Source of the DNA: Duganella sp. Root336D2
GTDB taxonomy: Bacteria; Pseudomonadota; Gammaproteobacteria; Burkholderiales; Burkholderiaceae_D
Direction: 5' to 3'
Assembly (NCBI RefSeq): GCF_001425005.1
Contig: NZ_LMDB01000012.1
Coordinates: forward strand, 248,001 to 312,000
DNA length: 64,000 nucleotides
This document shows positions 26,834 through 35,308 of this stretch, piece by piece. The notes under the pieces are model-generated. The model had not been told where the DNA came from and did no database searches. It worked only from the letters and a program-made list of their open reading frames with translations. Position numbers and translations under genes: made by a program. Numbering within the stretch: the stretch's first letter is position 1; every line of letters begins with the position of its first letter.

Positions 26834-26865
26834 CACTGTGTTTTTTCTTGGGGGATCTAACAGTG
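26834..26865. promoter_or_regulatory. inverted repeat in the aroG-ybiB divergent gap
   Basis: CACTGT (26834-26839) and ACAGTG (26860-26865) are exact complements 20 bases apart in the short gap between the two divergent starts. It could be an operator for the aroG side, but the arms are short and chance is possible. Confidence 0.3.
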
Positions 26866-26891
26866 TAGCCGAAATGCCGTAAACTGGCTGA

Positions 26892-27842
26892 ATGACGACT
26901 AAACAACCTTTCCAGGCCGCTCCGTACATCAAGGAAATCGGCCGGGGCGCGAAGGGCGCCCGCAGCATGGAGCGCGAACAGGCGCGCGAATTGTGGGGCG
27001 CGATTCTTGATGGGCGCGTATCGGACCTGGAGCTGGGCGGCATCTTGCTGTCGATGCGTATCAAGGGCGAATCGGTGGAAGAGCTGGAAGGCTTCCTGGA
27101 AGCTTCGGAAGCCTCGTTCCACAAGCTGTCTGCGCCGGCCGGCGAGTTTGCACCGGTGGTCATTCCCAGCTATAACGGCGCGCGCAAGATGGCCAACCTG
27201 ACGGCCTTGCTGGCGCTGCTGCTGGCGCGCGAAGGCGTACCGGTGCTGGTGCACGGCGTGGCACATGACGTGGGGCGCGTCGCCACGGCCGAAGTATTTG
27301 AGGCGCTCGGCGTGCACGCCTCGCCCGACCATGCGGCGGCTGAAGCTGCGCTGGCGAATGGCCGCGTGGCCTTCATCACCATCGATGCACTGGCGCCGCG
27401 GCTGGCGTGGATGCTGTCGCTGCGCCGCATCCTCGGCGTGCGCAACTCGACGCATACGCTGGTGAAGATCGTGCAGCCGTTTGCAGGGGCCGCGCTGCGG
27501 CTGGTGTCCTATACCCACCCGGAGTACCTGGAATCGCTGGGTGAATTCTTCACGCTGAACAAAGGCCACGCCTTCCTGATGCGCGGCACGGAAGGCGAGA
27601 CTGTCGCCAATGCCAACAAGGCGCAGAAGATCGACTGGTTCCACGGCGGCGAGCGCACGGTGCTGGTCGAGAAGCAGACCCTGGTGGAAAAGCTGCCCGA
27701 GCTGCCCGAAGATAAGAGCGCGGAGTCCACTGCCGCCTGGATCCAGGCCGTGCTGCGCGGCGAGATTCCGGTGCCGGATTCGATCGCTCAGCAAGTCGCC
27801 CACTGTAAAGATGTAGCCCGCCATTTGCTTCGCGTAAAATAG
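26892..27842 (+). CDS. ybiB: YbiB-type DNA-binding protein (TrpD-like fold)
   Basis: The 316-residue protein has the anthranilate-phosphoribosyltransferase fold (LWGAILDGRVSDLELGGILLSMRIKGES N-terminal helices; NGARKMANLTALLALLLAREGVPVLVHG) but keeps the YbiB pattern rather than the TrpD active-site motifs. In E. coli, YbiB is a LexA-regulated, nonspecific nucleic-acid-binding protein and not a transferase. It is divergent from aroG and six bases before the flavoprotein gene, with which it is probably co-transcribed. Confidence 0.85.
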   Translation: MTTKQPFQAAPYIKEIGRGAKGARSMEREQARELWGAILDGRVSDLELGGILLSMRIKGESVEELEGFLEASEASFHKLSAPAGEFAPVVIPSYNGARKMANLTALLALLLAREGVPVLVHGVAHDVGRVATAEVFEALGVHASPDHAAAEAALANGRVAFITIDALAPRLAWMLSLRRILGVRNSTHTLVKIVQPFAGAALRLVSYTHPEYLESLGEFFTLNKGHAFLMRGTEGETVANANKAQKIDWFHGGERTVLVEKQTLVEKLPELPEDKSAESTAAWIQAVLRGEIPVPDSIAQQVAHCKDVARHLLRVK

Positions 27843-27848
27843 GAGGTT

Positions 27849-29060
27849 ATGGCTAAAGAATTTGATGTGGCGGTGATCGGCGCGGGCGCCGCCGGAATGA
27901 TGTGCGCAGCGACTGCAGGCAAGCGTGGCAAACGCGTTGTGCTGCTCGATCACGCCGATAAACTGGCGGAGAAGATCCGCATCTCCGGTGGTGGTCGTTG
28001 CAACTTCACCAATATTAACGCCGGCCCCGCCAATTTCCTGTCGGAGAACCCGCACTTCGCCAAGAGCGCATTGTCGCGCTTCACGCCGCACGACTTCCTG
28101 GCGATGGTGAAGAAGCATCGTATCGGCTTCCACGAAAAGCATAAAGGACAACTGTTCTGCGACGACTCGGCCGAGCAGATCATCCAGATGCTGAAGGATG
28201 AATGCTCCGACGGCAATGTGCACTGGCGCATGCCTGCGAAAGTGGACGCGTTGCAGCAGAACGGTGCCGGCTACATCCTGCAAACAGACGAAGGCGAAGA
28301 AATCCACGCGGCGTCGATTGTCGTTGCCACTGGCGGCTTGTCGATCCCGAAAATCGGCGCGACCGATTTCGGCTACCGGATTGCCAAGCAGTTTGGGCTG
28401 GAGCTGGTCGAGCCGCGTCCCGCCCTGGTGCCGCTGACTTTCGACACCGAGGAATGGGCGCCATTCGTGCCGCTGTCCGGCGTATCGCTGGAAGTGGACG
28501 TGGAAACCGGCTCCCTGAAAGGCCGCAATCCGAGCGGCGCGCGCTTCCGCGAAGACCTGCTGTTCACCCACCGAGGCCTGAGCGGCCCGGCCATCCTGCA
28601 GATTTCCAGTTTCTGGCAGCCCGGCACCCCGATCACGATCAACCTGTTGCCGGAAATGGACCTGGCGCAGACGCTGATCGAAGGGAAGGGCACGCTGAAG
28701 AAGCAGCTCGGCAACCTGCTGTCGCAATGGCTGCCGAGCCGCCTGGCCGAAGGCTTGCTGCAAGTGCAAGGGCTGGACCCCGAAGCGCGCATCGCCGACA
28801 TGAAGGACGACACCCTGCGCAAGCTGGGCCGCGCCGTCAACCAATGGACCATCACGCCAAACGGCTCGGAAGGCTATCGCAAGGCCGAAGTCACGCGTGG
28901 CGGCGTCGACACCCGCGAGTTGTTCCAGCAATCGATGGAATGCAAGAACGTGCCGGGTCTGTACTTCATTGGTGAAGCGGTGGATGTGACCGGATGGCTG
29001 GGCGGCTACAACTTCCAATGGGCTTGGGCATCCGGAGTGGCTGCCGGCCTCGCGATCTGA
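27849..29060 (+). CDS. NAD(P)/FAD-dependent oxidoreductase, HI0933/YhiN family
   Basis: A 403-residue flavoprotein. The N-terminal dinucleotide motif VIGAGAAGMM is followed by ISGGGRCNFTN, characteristic of the BaiN/HI0933 family, then VVATGGLSIPKIGATDFGY and the C-terminal GLYFIGEAVDVTGWLGGYNFQWAWASG. A family member (BaiN) has been tied to bile-acid reduction, but most are of unknown substrate. TAGGAGG lies directly upstream of the ATG. Confidence 0.88.
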   Translation: MAKEFDVAVIGAGAAGMMCAATAGKRGKRVVLLDHADKLAEKIRISGGGRCNFTNINAGPANFLSENPHFAKSALSRFTPHDFLAMVKKHRIGFHEKHKGQLFCDDSAEQIIQMLKDECSDGNVHWRMPAKVDALQQNGAGYILQTDEGEEIHAASIVVATGGLSIPKIGATDFGYRIAKQFGLELVEPRPALVPLTFDTEEWAPFVPLSGVSLEVDVETGSLKGRNPSGARFREDLLFTHRGLSGPAILQISSFWQPGTPITINLLPEMDLAQTLIEGKGTLKKQLGNLLSQWLPSRLAEGLLQVQGLDPEARIADMKDDTLRKLGRAVNQWTITPNGSEGYRKAEVTRGGVDTRELFQQSMECKNVPGLYFIGEAVDVTGWLGGYNFQWAWASGVAAGLAI

Positions 29061-29210
29061 TATCATTCCACTTCCGGCAACGCATTTTTCGCCGGATTCA
29101 TGATGTTAGCTCGGCTGAAATATTGCCCGCGAAAGACGTCGATATCCCCTGCGGAACCGCCTGAGTGGCCGGTTTGGCGTCTATTGTCTCTTCCATTTTT
29201 GAGCAAAACC

Positions 29211-29219
29211 TGCTAATAT
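29211..29219 (+). promoter_or_regulatory. extended -10 promoter for rpsU
   Basis: TGCTAATAT at 29211-29219 is an extended -10 (TGnTAATAT), 39 bases before the rpsU start. A matching -35 is weak (TTCCAT at 29191-29196 with 17-base spacing). The rest of the 197-base gap upstream shows only a short CCGGC/GCCGG hairpin. Confidence 0.5.
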
Positions 29220-29257
29220 CGCTGTCTTTCCTGAACCCTAACGGTTTGAATTTTTAC

Positions 29258-29470
29258 ATGACTACTATCCGCCTTAAAGAAAACGAGCCGTTCGAAGTCG
29301 CAATGCGTCGCTTCAAGCGCACCATCGAAAAGACCGGTCTGCTGACCGAACTGCGCGCACGCGAGTTCTACGAAAAGCCAACCGCAGAACGCAAGCGCAA
29401 GCTGGCAGCTGCCGTGAAGCGTCACTACAAGCGCATCCGCAGCCAGCAACTGCCTAAGAAGCTGTACTAA
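29258..29470 (+). CDS. rpsU: 30S ribosomal protein bS21
   Basis: A 70-residue, Lys/Arg-rich protein matching bS21 from [26 protein letters not shown] to the basic tail. It sits near the anti-Shine-Dalgarno region of 16S rRNA and helps initiation. It opens the conserved block rpsU-yqeY-dnaG-rpoD. The ATG at 29258 is preceded by TTTGAATTTTTAC with no recognisable Shine-Dalgarno, which is unusual here. A terminator-like hairpin follows the gene. Confidence 0.95.
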   Translation: MTTIRLKENEPFEVAMRRFKRTIEKTGLLTELRAREFYEKPTAERKRKLAAAVKRHYKRIRSQQLPKKLY

Positions 29471-29533
29471 TTCAGCTCTCGTCGGCATTCTTGCAGGCGC
29501 ATTGATCGCCACGGATGCCCACGCCAGAGTTTC

Positions 29534-29573
29534 AACCCGCTCCGGTAAATGCCGCAGCGGGTTTTCCTTTTTT
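29534..29573 (+). terminator. terminator or attenuator between rpsU and yqeY
   Basis: AACCCGCT (29534-29541) pairs with AGCGGGTT (29556-29563), then TTCC and a six-T run. It would end most rpsU transcripts and let a fraction read into yqeY-dnaG-rpoD, giving the high bS21 and low primase ratio known for this operon. Confidence 0.75.
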
Positions 29574-29596
29574 CCACGCACACTTTTGAGGTAGCT

Positions 29597-30046
29597 ATGA
29601 GCCTGAAAGCCCAGATCACTGAAGACATGAAAGCCGCCATGCGCGCCAAGGAAGCCGGCAAGCTGGCCACCATCCGCCTGCTGCTGGCCGAGATCAAGCG
29701 CAAGGAAGTGGACGAGCAGATCGAAGTCAACGACGTGCAGACCGTGGCCATCGTTGAGAAGATGATCAAGCAGCGCAAGGATTCGATCACCCAGTTCGAA
29801 GCCGGCGGCCGTTCCGACCTGGCCGACATTGAGAAAGCCGAACTGGCCTTCCTGGTGGATTACATGCCAGCCGGCCTGTCCGACGAAGAGATCGCCGCTG
29901 AAGTGAAAGCCGCCGTCGCCGAGTCCGGCGCAGCAGGTCCCCAGGACATGGGCAAAGTCATGGTCATCGTCAAGCCCAAGCTGGCTGGCCGCGCCGACAT
30001 GACCGTCGTCTCCGCACTGGTCAAAAAGGCCCTCACCCCGTCATAA
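29597..30046 (+). CDS. yqeY: GatB/YqeY-domain protein
   Basis: A 149-residue helical protein (MSLKAQITEDMKAAMRAKEAGKLATIRLLLAEIKRKEVD, then FLVDYMPAGLSDEEI and the C-terminal DMGKVM region) equal in length to YqeY. The family resembles the tRNA-contacting tail of GatB, but its cellular role is not firmly known. GAGG precedes the ATG. It lies in the usual place between rpsU and dnaG. Confidence 0.9.
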   Translation: MSLKAQITEDMKAAMRAKEAGKLATIRLLLAEIKRKEVDEQIEVNDVQTVAIVEKMIKQRKDSITQFEAGGRSDLADIEKAELAFLVDYMPAGLSDEEIAAEVKAAVAESGAAGPQDMGKVMVIVKPKLAGRADMTVVSALVKKALTPS

Positions 30047-30148
30047 TCTACAGCCCAGCCATATCGTGGGCCGCGTGCGTTGAGGTGGATCAAACTCCCT
30101 TTGTGCGCGGCGGTATAGTCTGATTTATAACAAATACCGTTCAGCCTC

Positions 30149-31945
30149 GTGATTCCACAGTCATTTATTGCCGACCTGCTGAACCGCGTCGATATCGTCG
30201 ATGTGGTGGGGCGTTACGTCCAGTTGAAAAAGGGCGGCGCCAATTTCCAGGGCCTGTGCCCGTTTCACAGCGAAAAATCTCCTAGCTTTACCGTTAGTCC
30301 GACCAAGCAGTTCTATCACTGCTTCGGCTGTGGCGCCCATGGCACCGCGATCGGCTTCCTGATCGAGTATTCGGGCATGGGCTTTGTCGATGCGGTCAAG
30401 GATCTGGCCCAGAATGTCGGCATGGTCGTACCTGAACAGGACGACAAAATCCCGCCGGCCCAGCGCGCGGCCCAGCAGCAGCAGTCCATGGCGCTGTCGG
30501 AGGCCATGTCCAAGGCTAATGAGTTTTACCGCGCCCAATTGCGCCTGGCGCCGCAGGCGATCGGCTACTTGAAAGGCCGCGGCCTGACCGGCGAAATCGC
30601 GGCCCGCTTTGCGCTGGGCTATTCGCCGAGCGGCTGGGATGGCTTGAAAGCCGTGTTCCCGGACTATGAAAACCCGGTCCTGGTTGAAGCCGGCCTGATC
30701 ATCCAGAACGTCGATGAGGACGGTAAGCGCACCAAGCGCTATGACCGCTTCCGCGAGCGGGTAATGTTCCCTATCCGCAATACCAAGGGCCAAGTGATCG
30801 CCTTTGGCGGCCGCATCATGGACCAGGGCGAACCAAAGTACTTGAATTCCCCGGAAACGCCTTTATTTTCAAAGGGCTCGGAGCTGTATGGCTTGTTCGA
30901 AGCGCGCCAGGCAATCCGCGATGCGGGCTATGTGCTGGTGACGGAAGGCTATATGGACGTGGTGGCGTTGGCCCAGATGGGCTTTCCGCAAGCGGTCGCG
31001 ACGCTGGGAACCGCTTGCACCACGACCCACGTCCAGAAGTTGTTGCGTCAAACCGACACCGTGATCTTCAGTTTCGATGGCGACAAGGCCGGTCGCCGCG
31101 CTGCAAGGCGTGCGCTGGAAGCCTGCCTGCCGCATGTGTCGGATGACAAGACGATCAAGTTCCTGTTCCTGCCGGCTGAGCACGACCCGGACAGCTATAT
31201 CCGCGAATATGGCGCCCAGGCTTTCGAGCAGCAGGTACATGAAGCGATGCCGCTGTCCCAATTCCTGCTGCGCGAGGCCGCCGGCGAGCATGATTTAACA
31301 TCGCCTGAAGGCCGGGCCCGCGTCCAGTTCGACGCCAAGCCGCTGCTGCAGGCTATGCCGCCGACCTCGCTGCGCCTGCAAATCGTGCGCGGCCTGGCGA
31401 CCATGACGCAGAGCACGCCGGGCGAAGTTGAGCAGCTATTTGAGCTGACCAAGCCAGTGGCTGCTAATAAGGTAGCGCCGCCAAAGAGCCGGCGCGTGCA
31501 GCCAGTGGGGCTTGAGCTGAAACTGATCCGCGTCATGCTGACGCACCCGACCCTGGCGCTGCAGCTGGATGACGAAGCCCTGCTGGCCTTCAGTCATTTC
31601 GGCCAGGAAGCCGCCGAGCGCCTGGTCTGGCTGATTGTGCAGGCGCAATCGCTGGGGGAGCAGGGCAGCTTTGCCGCGTTCTGCCAGTTGGTGAAAGAAA
31701 CCGGCAGCGATTATGATGCGCTCATCGGTGAGATTGCTGCCGCGCCGGAGCCGGATATCGAGGGTGAGCGCCTGTGGCTGCTCGCTACCGTGCGCCACTT
31801 GAAGATGGATGCTTTAAAACAGGAACTGGACCAGCTATTTACCGCTGGTTTATCCTCCGAAGAAATTGGTGTACGCTACCGCGAAATTACTGCCAAGCAA
31901 GACCAGCTGCGCAAGGAAGCTGAAGATGATTTAGGTTCGAGGTAA
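30149..31945 (+). CDS. dnaG: DNA primase
   Basis: The 598-residue enzyme makes RNA primers at the replication fork. An N-terminal zinc-binding domain (residues about 38-65: CPFHSEKSPSF then FYHCFGCGAHG) is followed by the polymerase core with TOPRIM motifs (VTEGYMDVVALAQMG, FSFDGDKAGRRAA) and a C-terminal DnaB-interaction domain (about 440-598). The start is GTG at 30149. It sits in the conserved rpsU-dnaG-rpoD block. Confidence 0.96.
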   Translation: MIPQSFIADLLNRVDIVDVVGRYVQLKKGGANFQGLCPFHSEKSPSFTVSPTKQFYHCFGCGAHGTAIGFLIEYSGMGFVDAVKDLAQNVGMVVPEQDDKIPPAQRAAQQQQSMALSEAMSKANEFYRAQLRLAPQAIGYLKGRGLTGEIAARFALGYSPSGWDGLKAVFPDYENPVLVEAGLIIQNVDEDGKRTKRYDRFRERVMFPIRNTKGQVIAFGGRIMDQGEPKYLNSPETPLFSKGSELYGLFEARQAIRDAGYVLVTEGYMDVVALAQMGFPQAVATLGTACTTTHVQKLLRQTDTVIFSFDGDKAGRRAARRALEACLPHVSDDKTIKFLFLPAEHDPDSYIREYGAQAFEQQVHEAMPLSQFLLREAAGEHDLTSPEGRARVQFDAKPLLQAMPPTSLRLQIVRGLATMTQSTPGEVEQLFELTKPVAANKVAPPKSRRVQPVGLELKLIRVMLTHPTLALQLDDEALLAFSHFGQEAAERLVWLIVQAQSLGEQGSFAAFCQLVKETGSDYDALIGEIAAAPEPDIEGERLWLLATVRHLKMDALKQELDQLFTAGLSSEEIGVRYREITAKQDQLRKEAEDDLGSR

Positions 31946-31993
31946 TTGCTGGCACGCACGGAAACCTTCCCGTCTGGTAATTGTAAAGGGGCG

Positions 31994-32029
31994 TGCTATA
32001 ATAAAATGCTAAATATTGCAATATTTAGC
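31994..32029 (+). promoter_or_regulatory. extended -10 rpoD promoter with a palindrome at the start site
   Basis: TGCTATAAT (31994-32002) is a perfect extended -10 in the dnaG-rpoD gap. Starting six bases later, 32008-32029 is a 22-base perfect palindrome with arms GCTAAATATTG / CAATATTTAGC, covering the predicted transcription start near 32009 and the first 20 bases of the rpoD message. It could be an operator or a 5'-end hairpin that stabilises the mRNA. Confidence 0.7.
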
Positions 32030-32115
32030 GGGTCTGATTTTTCGTTTGTTTTCAGTAAGTTACAGTAGTAGTTGTTGCGGTTTGTAGTGGACTTAACTAT
32101 TCCCGGAAAGCGCCT

Positions 32116-34359
32116 GTGCCAGCAAAGAAACCTGAAACCAAAGCGGCTGAAAAGCCTCGCAAAGTGACCGCCAAGCCCGCGACCAAGTCGGCTAATAAAC
32201 CGGCAACTCGCGTCACGGCGCCGCCGGTGGTTAGTCAGACAACGGACGCAGCCGCCCTGGCTGCCATCGATACTTCCGGATATGTGCTGCCATCCGTCAA
32301 GGTGCCGGGACGCCGTGGCCGCAAGCCGAAGGAATTCACGCCGGAAAACGACGAGGTTGCAGCACTGAACGCTGTTGAGCGTGCCGAGATGAAGGCTGCG
32401 GACAAGGCGAAAGCCAAAGACCGCAAGGCCAAGGAAAAGGCATTGCTGAAAGATGCGTTCTCGTCCGACACCGAGGCTACGGAAGAGGAACTCGAACGCC
32501 GCCGCCAGAAGCTCAAGACGCTGATCAAGTTCGGCAAGGAACGCGGCTTCCTCACCTACGCTGAAATCAACGACCACCTGCCAGAAAATATCGTCGATCC
32601 GGAAGCGATCGAGGGCATTATCGGCACCTTCAATGACATGGGCATCGCCGTGTATGAGCACGCGCCCGATGCCGAGACCCTGCTGCTGTCGGATAACGTC
32701 GCCACTGTCACCAGCGACGACGAAGCTGAAGCTGCCGCAGAAGCCGCGCTGTCCACCGTCGATTCCGACTTCGGCCGCACCACCGACCCGGTCCGCATGT
32801 ATATGCGTGAAATGGGTTCGGTCGAGCTGCTGACCCGTGAAGGCGAGATCGAAATCGCCAAGCGTATCGAAGACGGCCTGCGCGACATGATCCAGGCGAT
32901 TTCCGCCTGCCCTGTGACGATCGCCGAGATCCTCGCCACCTCCGAGCGCATCCGCATCGACGAGATCAAGATCGACGAAATCGTCGACGGCCTGGTTGAT
33001 GAGGATGGCGAAAACATCGCCACTGCAGCCGCCGCTTCCGACGACGAAGAGTCGGACGACGACGAAGAAGCAGAGGGCGAAGAGGAAGAGGACGAAGCCG
33101 CCAGTCCAGGCGGCGCCGCGGCCGGTTACACCGCCGAGCAGCTGGAAGCGATGAAGCAGCTCGCCCTCGAAAAATTCGACAATATCGCCAACCAGTTCGA
33201 CCGCATGCGCAAAGCATTCGAGAAGGATGGCTATAACTCGAAAGCCTACCTGAAGGCACAGGAGTCGATTTCCGGCGAGCTGCTGGGCATCCGCTTCACT
33301 GCCAAAGTGGTGGAAAAGCTGTGCGACACCCTGCGCGGACAGGTCGATGAAGTGCGCCATATCGAGAAGCAGATCCTCGACGTGGCGGTGAACAAGTGCG
33401 GCATGCCGCGCGCCCACTTCATCAAGGTTTTCCCGGGCAACGAAACCAACCTCGAATGGGTGGATGGCGAAGTCGCCGCAGGTCACGCTTACAGCGCGAT
33501 CCTGGGCCGCAACATCCCGACCATCAAGGAACTGCAGCAGCGCCTGATCGACCTGCAGGCGCGCGTCGTGCTGCCGCTGCCGGACCTGCGCAACATCAAC
33601 CGCCAGATGGCGGCCGGTGAAATGAAGGCGCGCAAGGCCAAGCGTGAAATGACCGAGGCCAACCTGCGCCTGGTGATCTCGATCGCGAAGAAGTACACCA
33701 ATCGCGGCCTGCAATTCCTCGACCTGATCCAGGAAGGCAATATCGGCCTGATGAAAGCGGTCGACAAGTTCGAGTACCGCCGCGGCTACAAGTTCTCCAC
33801 GTACGCTACGTGGTGGATCCGCCAGGCGATCACCCGTTCCATCGCCGACCAGGCACGTACCATCCGTATTCCGGTGCACATGATCGAAACGATCAACAAG
33901 ATGAACCGGATTTCGCGCCAGATCCTGCAGGAGACCGGCGCCGAGCCGGATCCGGCAACCCTGGCGATCAAGATGGAAATGCCGGAGGATAAGATCCGCA
34001 AGATCATGAAGATCGCGAAAGAGCCGATCTCGATGGAAACGCCGATCGGTGACGACGACGATTCCCATCTGGGCGACTTCATCGAGGACAACAACACGCT
34101 GGCGCCTTCGGACGCAGCGCTGCATGCCTCGATGCGCGGTGTCGTGAAGGATGTGCTGGATTCGCTGACGCCGCGTGAAGCCAAGGTGCTGCGCATGCGC
34201 TTCGGTATCGAAATGTCCACCGACCACACGCTGGAAGAGGTCGGCAAACAGTTCGACGTGACCCGTGAACGTATCCGCCAGATCGAAGCCAAGGCACTGC
34301 GCAAGCTGCGCCACCCATCGCGCTCGGACAAGCTGAAGAGTTTCCTGGAAGGGAACTAA
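32116..34359 (+). CDS. rpoD: RNA polymerase sigma factor RpoD (sigma-70)
   Basis: The 747-residue housekeeping sigma factor. The N-terminal 90 residues are a Lys/Ala/Thr-rich extension, then region 1.1 (about 110-180), region 1.2 ([27 protein letters not shown]), a nonconserved insert with a strong Asp/Glu stretch (about 308-335), region 2 ([33 protein letters not shown]), region 3 and region 4.2 helix-turn-helix ([24 protein letters not shown]). The start is GTG with GGAAAG upstream. The gene has its own promoter besides dnaG read-through. A tRNA begins eight bases after the stop. Confidence 0.97.
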   Translation: MPAKKPETKAAEKPRKVTAKPATKSANKPATRVTAPPVVSQTTDAAALAAIDTSGYVLPSVKVPGRRGRKPKEFTPENDEVAALNAVERAEMKAADKAKAKDRKAKEKALLKDAFSSDTEATEEELERRRQKLKTLIKFGKERGFLTYAEINDHLPENIVDPEAIEGIIGTFNDMGIAVYEHAPDAETLLLSDNVATVTSDDEAEAAAEAALSTVDSDFGRTTDPVRMYMREMGSVELLTREGEIEIAKRIEDGLRDMIQAISACPVTIAEILATSERIRIDEIKIDEIVDGLVDEDGENIATAAAASDDEESDDDEEAEGEEEEDEAASPGGAAAGYTAEQLEAMKQLALEKFDNIANQFDRMRKAFEKDGYNSKAYLKAQESISGELLGIRFTAKVVEKLCDTLRGQVDEVRHIEKQILDVAVNKCGMPRAHFIKVFPGNETNLEWVDGEVAAGHAYSAILGRNIPTIKELQQRLIDLQARVVLPLPDLRNINRQMAAGEMKARKAKREMTEANLRLVISIAKKYTNRGLQFLDLIQEGNIGLMKAVDKFEYRRGYKFSTYATWWIRQAITRSIADQARTIRIPVHMIETINKMNRISRQILQETGAEPDPATLAIKMEMPEDKIRKIMKIAKEPISMETPIGDDDDSHLGDFIEDNNTLAPSDAALHASMRGVVKDVLDSLTPREAKVLRMRFGIEMSTDHTLEEVGKQFDVTRERIRQIEAKALRKLRHPSRSDKLKSFLEGN

Positions 34360-34367
34360 GGCCCGAC

Positions 34368-34446
<79 letters not shown>

Positions 34447-34456
34447 ACACATCAGC

Positions 34457-34490
34457 AAGGCCCGGTCCTTTGGATCGGGCTTTGTTTTTT
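34457..34490 (+). terminator. intrinsic terminator after the first tRNA
   Basis: AAG(G)CCCGGTCC pairs with GGATCGGGCTT around TTT, with one bulged G, then a T-rich run. It would end the rpoD-tRNA transcript. Confidence 0.85.
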
Positions 34491-34504
34491 CTGTAAATGA
34501 ACCG

Positions 34505-35056
34505 ATGAACGTACGCGATCAACTGCTGGCCCTCTTCCTTTCGCTTGCTGTTATGGGCACGGGCCATGCCGCGCCTATGGATGAAGCCGTCCTGAAGCAG
34601 CTGCTGCCAGGCCAATCCCACTGCGATGACGCGCGCAACGACCCCAAATTCCAGAAGATGGATGTGGATTTTGACCAGTATTGCGTCTGCCTTCCGATAA
34701 AGGCCGAGGAGTTCCTGCGCGCGGCAGACTGGCAGTCCCCTGGCGATCCAACGGCGGAGGACAAGGCCAAATACAGCGACCTGATACGCGACGCGGAAGT
34801 CGTCTGCGCGAGGCCGTACGTCAAGAAACAAGTCGGTCAGCAACTGGAGGAAATCTGCCGCGGCGGCCGGGGTATTTTCGCGCCGCTGGCCAGGCAAGGG
34901 ACTGCTGCACTGGATGCGGCCTGCCCATGCATCGCCAGCACGGCCACCGACCAGACCTACGGGGCAGGTGATGCGCCAATTGACCCGAATATCAACACCA
35001 AAGCGGTTTTGGTGGCAGCAATCAATTCTTGCGCGCCAAAGCAAGGCGGCAAGTAA
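34505..35056 (+). CDS. exported cysteine-containing protein, unknown function
   Basis: A 183-residue protein with a Sec signal peptide (residues 1-22, LALFLSLAVMGTGHA/AP). The mature part has seven cysteines, several in close pairs (QYCVCLP, AACPCIAS), suggesting disulfides in the periplasm. I recognise no family. It lies between two tRNA-Ile2 genes and has no partner on its strand. Confidence 0.75.
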   Translation: MNVRDQLLALFLSLAVMGTGHAAPMDEAVLKQLLPGQSHCDDARNDPKFQKMDVDFDQYCVCLPIKAEEFLRAADWQSPGDPTAEDKAKYSDLIRDAEVVCARPYVKKQVGQQLEEICRGGRGIFAPLARQGTAALDAACPCIASTATDQTYGAGDAPIDPNINTKAVLVAAINSCAPKQGGK

Positions 35057-35100
35057 AACTTGACGGAAAGGGGCTTCAGCCCTATCCTGCCGGGTTCCCA

Positions 35101-35179
35101 GGGCCCTTAGCTCATGCCTGGTTAGAGCAGAGGACTCATAATCCTTTGGTGCGCGGTTCGACTCCGCGAGGGCCTACCA
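35101..35179 (+). tRNA. tRNA-Ile2 (CAU anticodon), second copy
   Basis: Acceptor GGGCCCT/AGGGCCT, CAT at 35137-35139 in loop CTCATAA, T stem CGCGG/CCGCG, encoded CCA. It differs from the first copy at the ends and in the T stem, so the two are diverged duplicates rather than recent repeats. Confidence 0.87.
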
Positions 35180-35197
35180 ATTCGCTATATGCAGTGA

Positions 35198-35233
35198 AAA
35201 ACGCCTCTACGAGCAATCGTCGGGGCGTTTTCT
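35198..35233 (+). terminator. intrinsic terminator after the second tRNA
   Basis: AAAACGCC (35198-35205) pairs with GGCGTTTT (35224-35231) and is followed by T residues. Confidence 0.8.
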
Positions 35234-35308
35234 ATTGGGATATTCCCTCGGACATCAGGGATTGAATCGTTTCACGGATGCGATTGCTATTCTGGTAATA
35301 TTTCCTCT

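Noticed and set aside
26892..27842. Calling ybiB anthranilate phosphoribosyltransferase (trpD)
   Set aside because: The fold is shared, but it follows the YbiB pattern, and no trp genes are nearby.
31996..34314. A 772-codon open frame antisense to rpoD
   Set aside because: Shadow of rpoD; no recognisable domain and it crosses the rpoD promoter.
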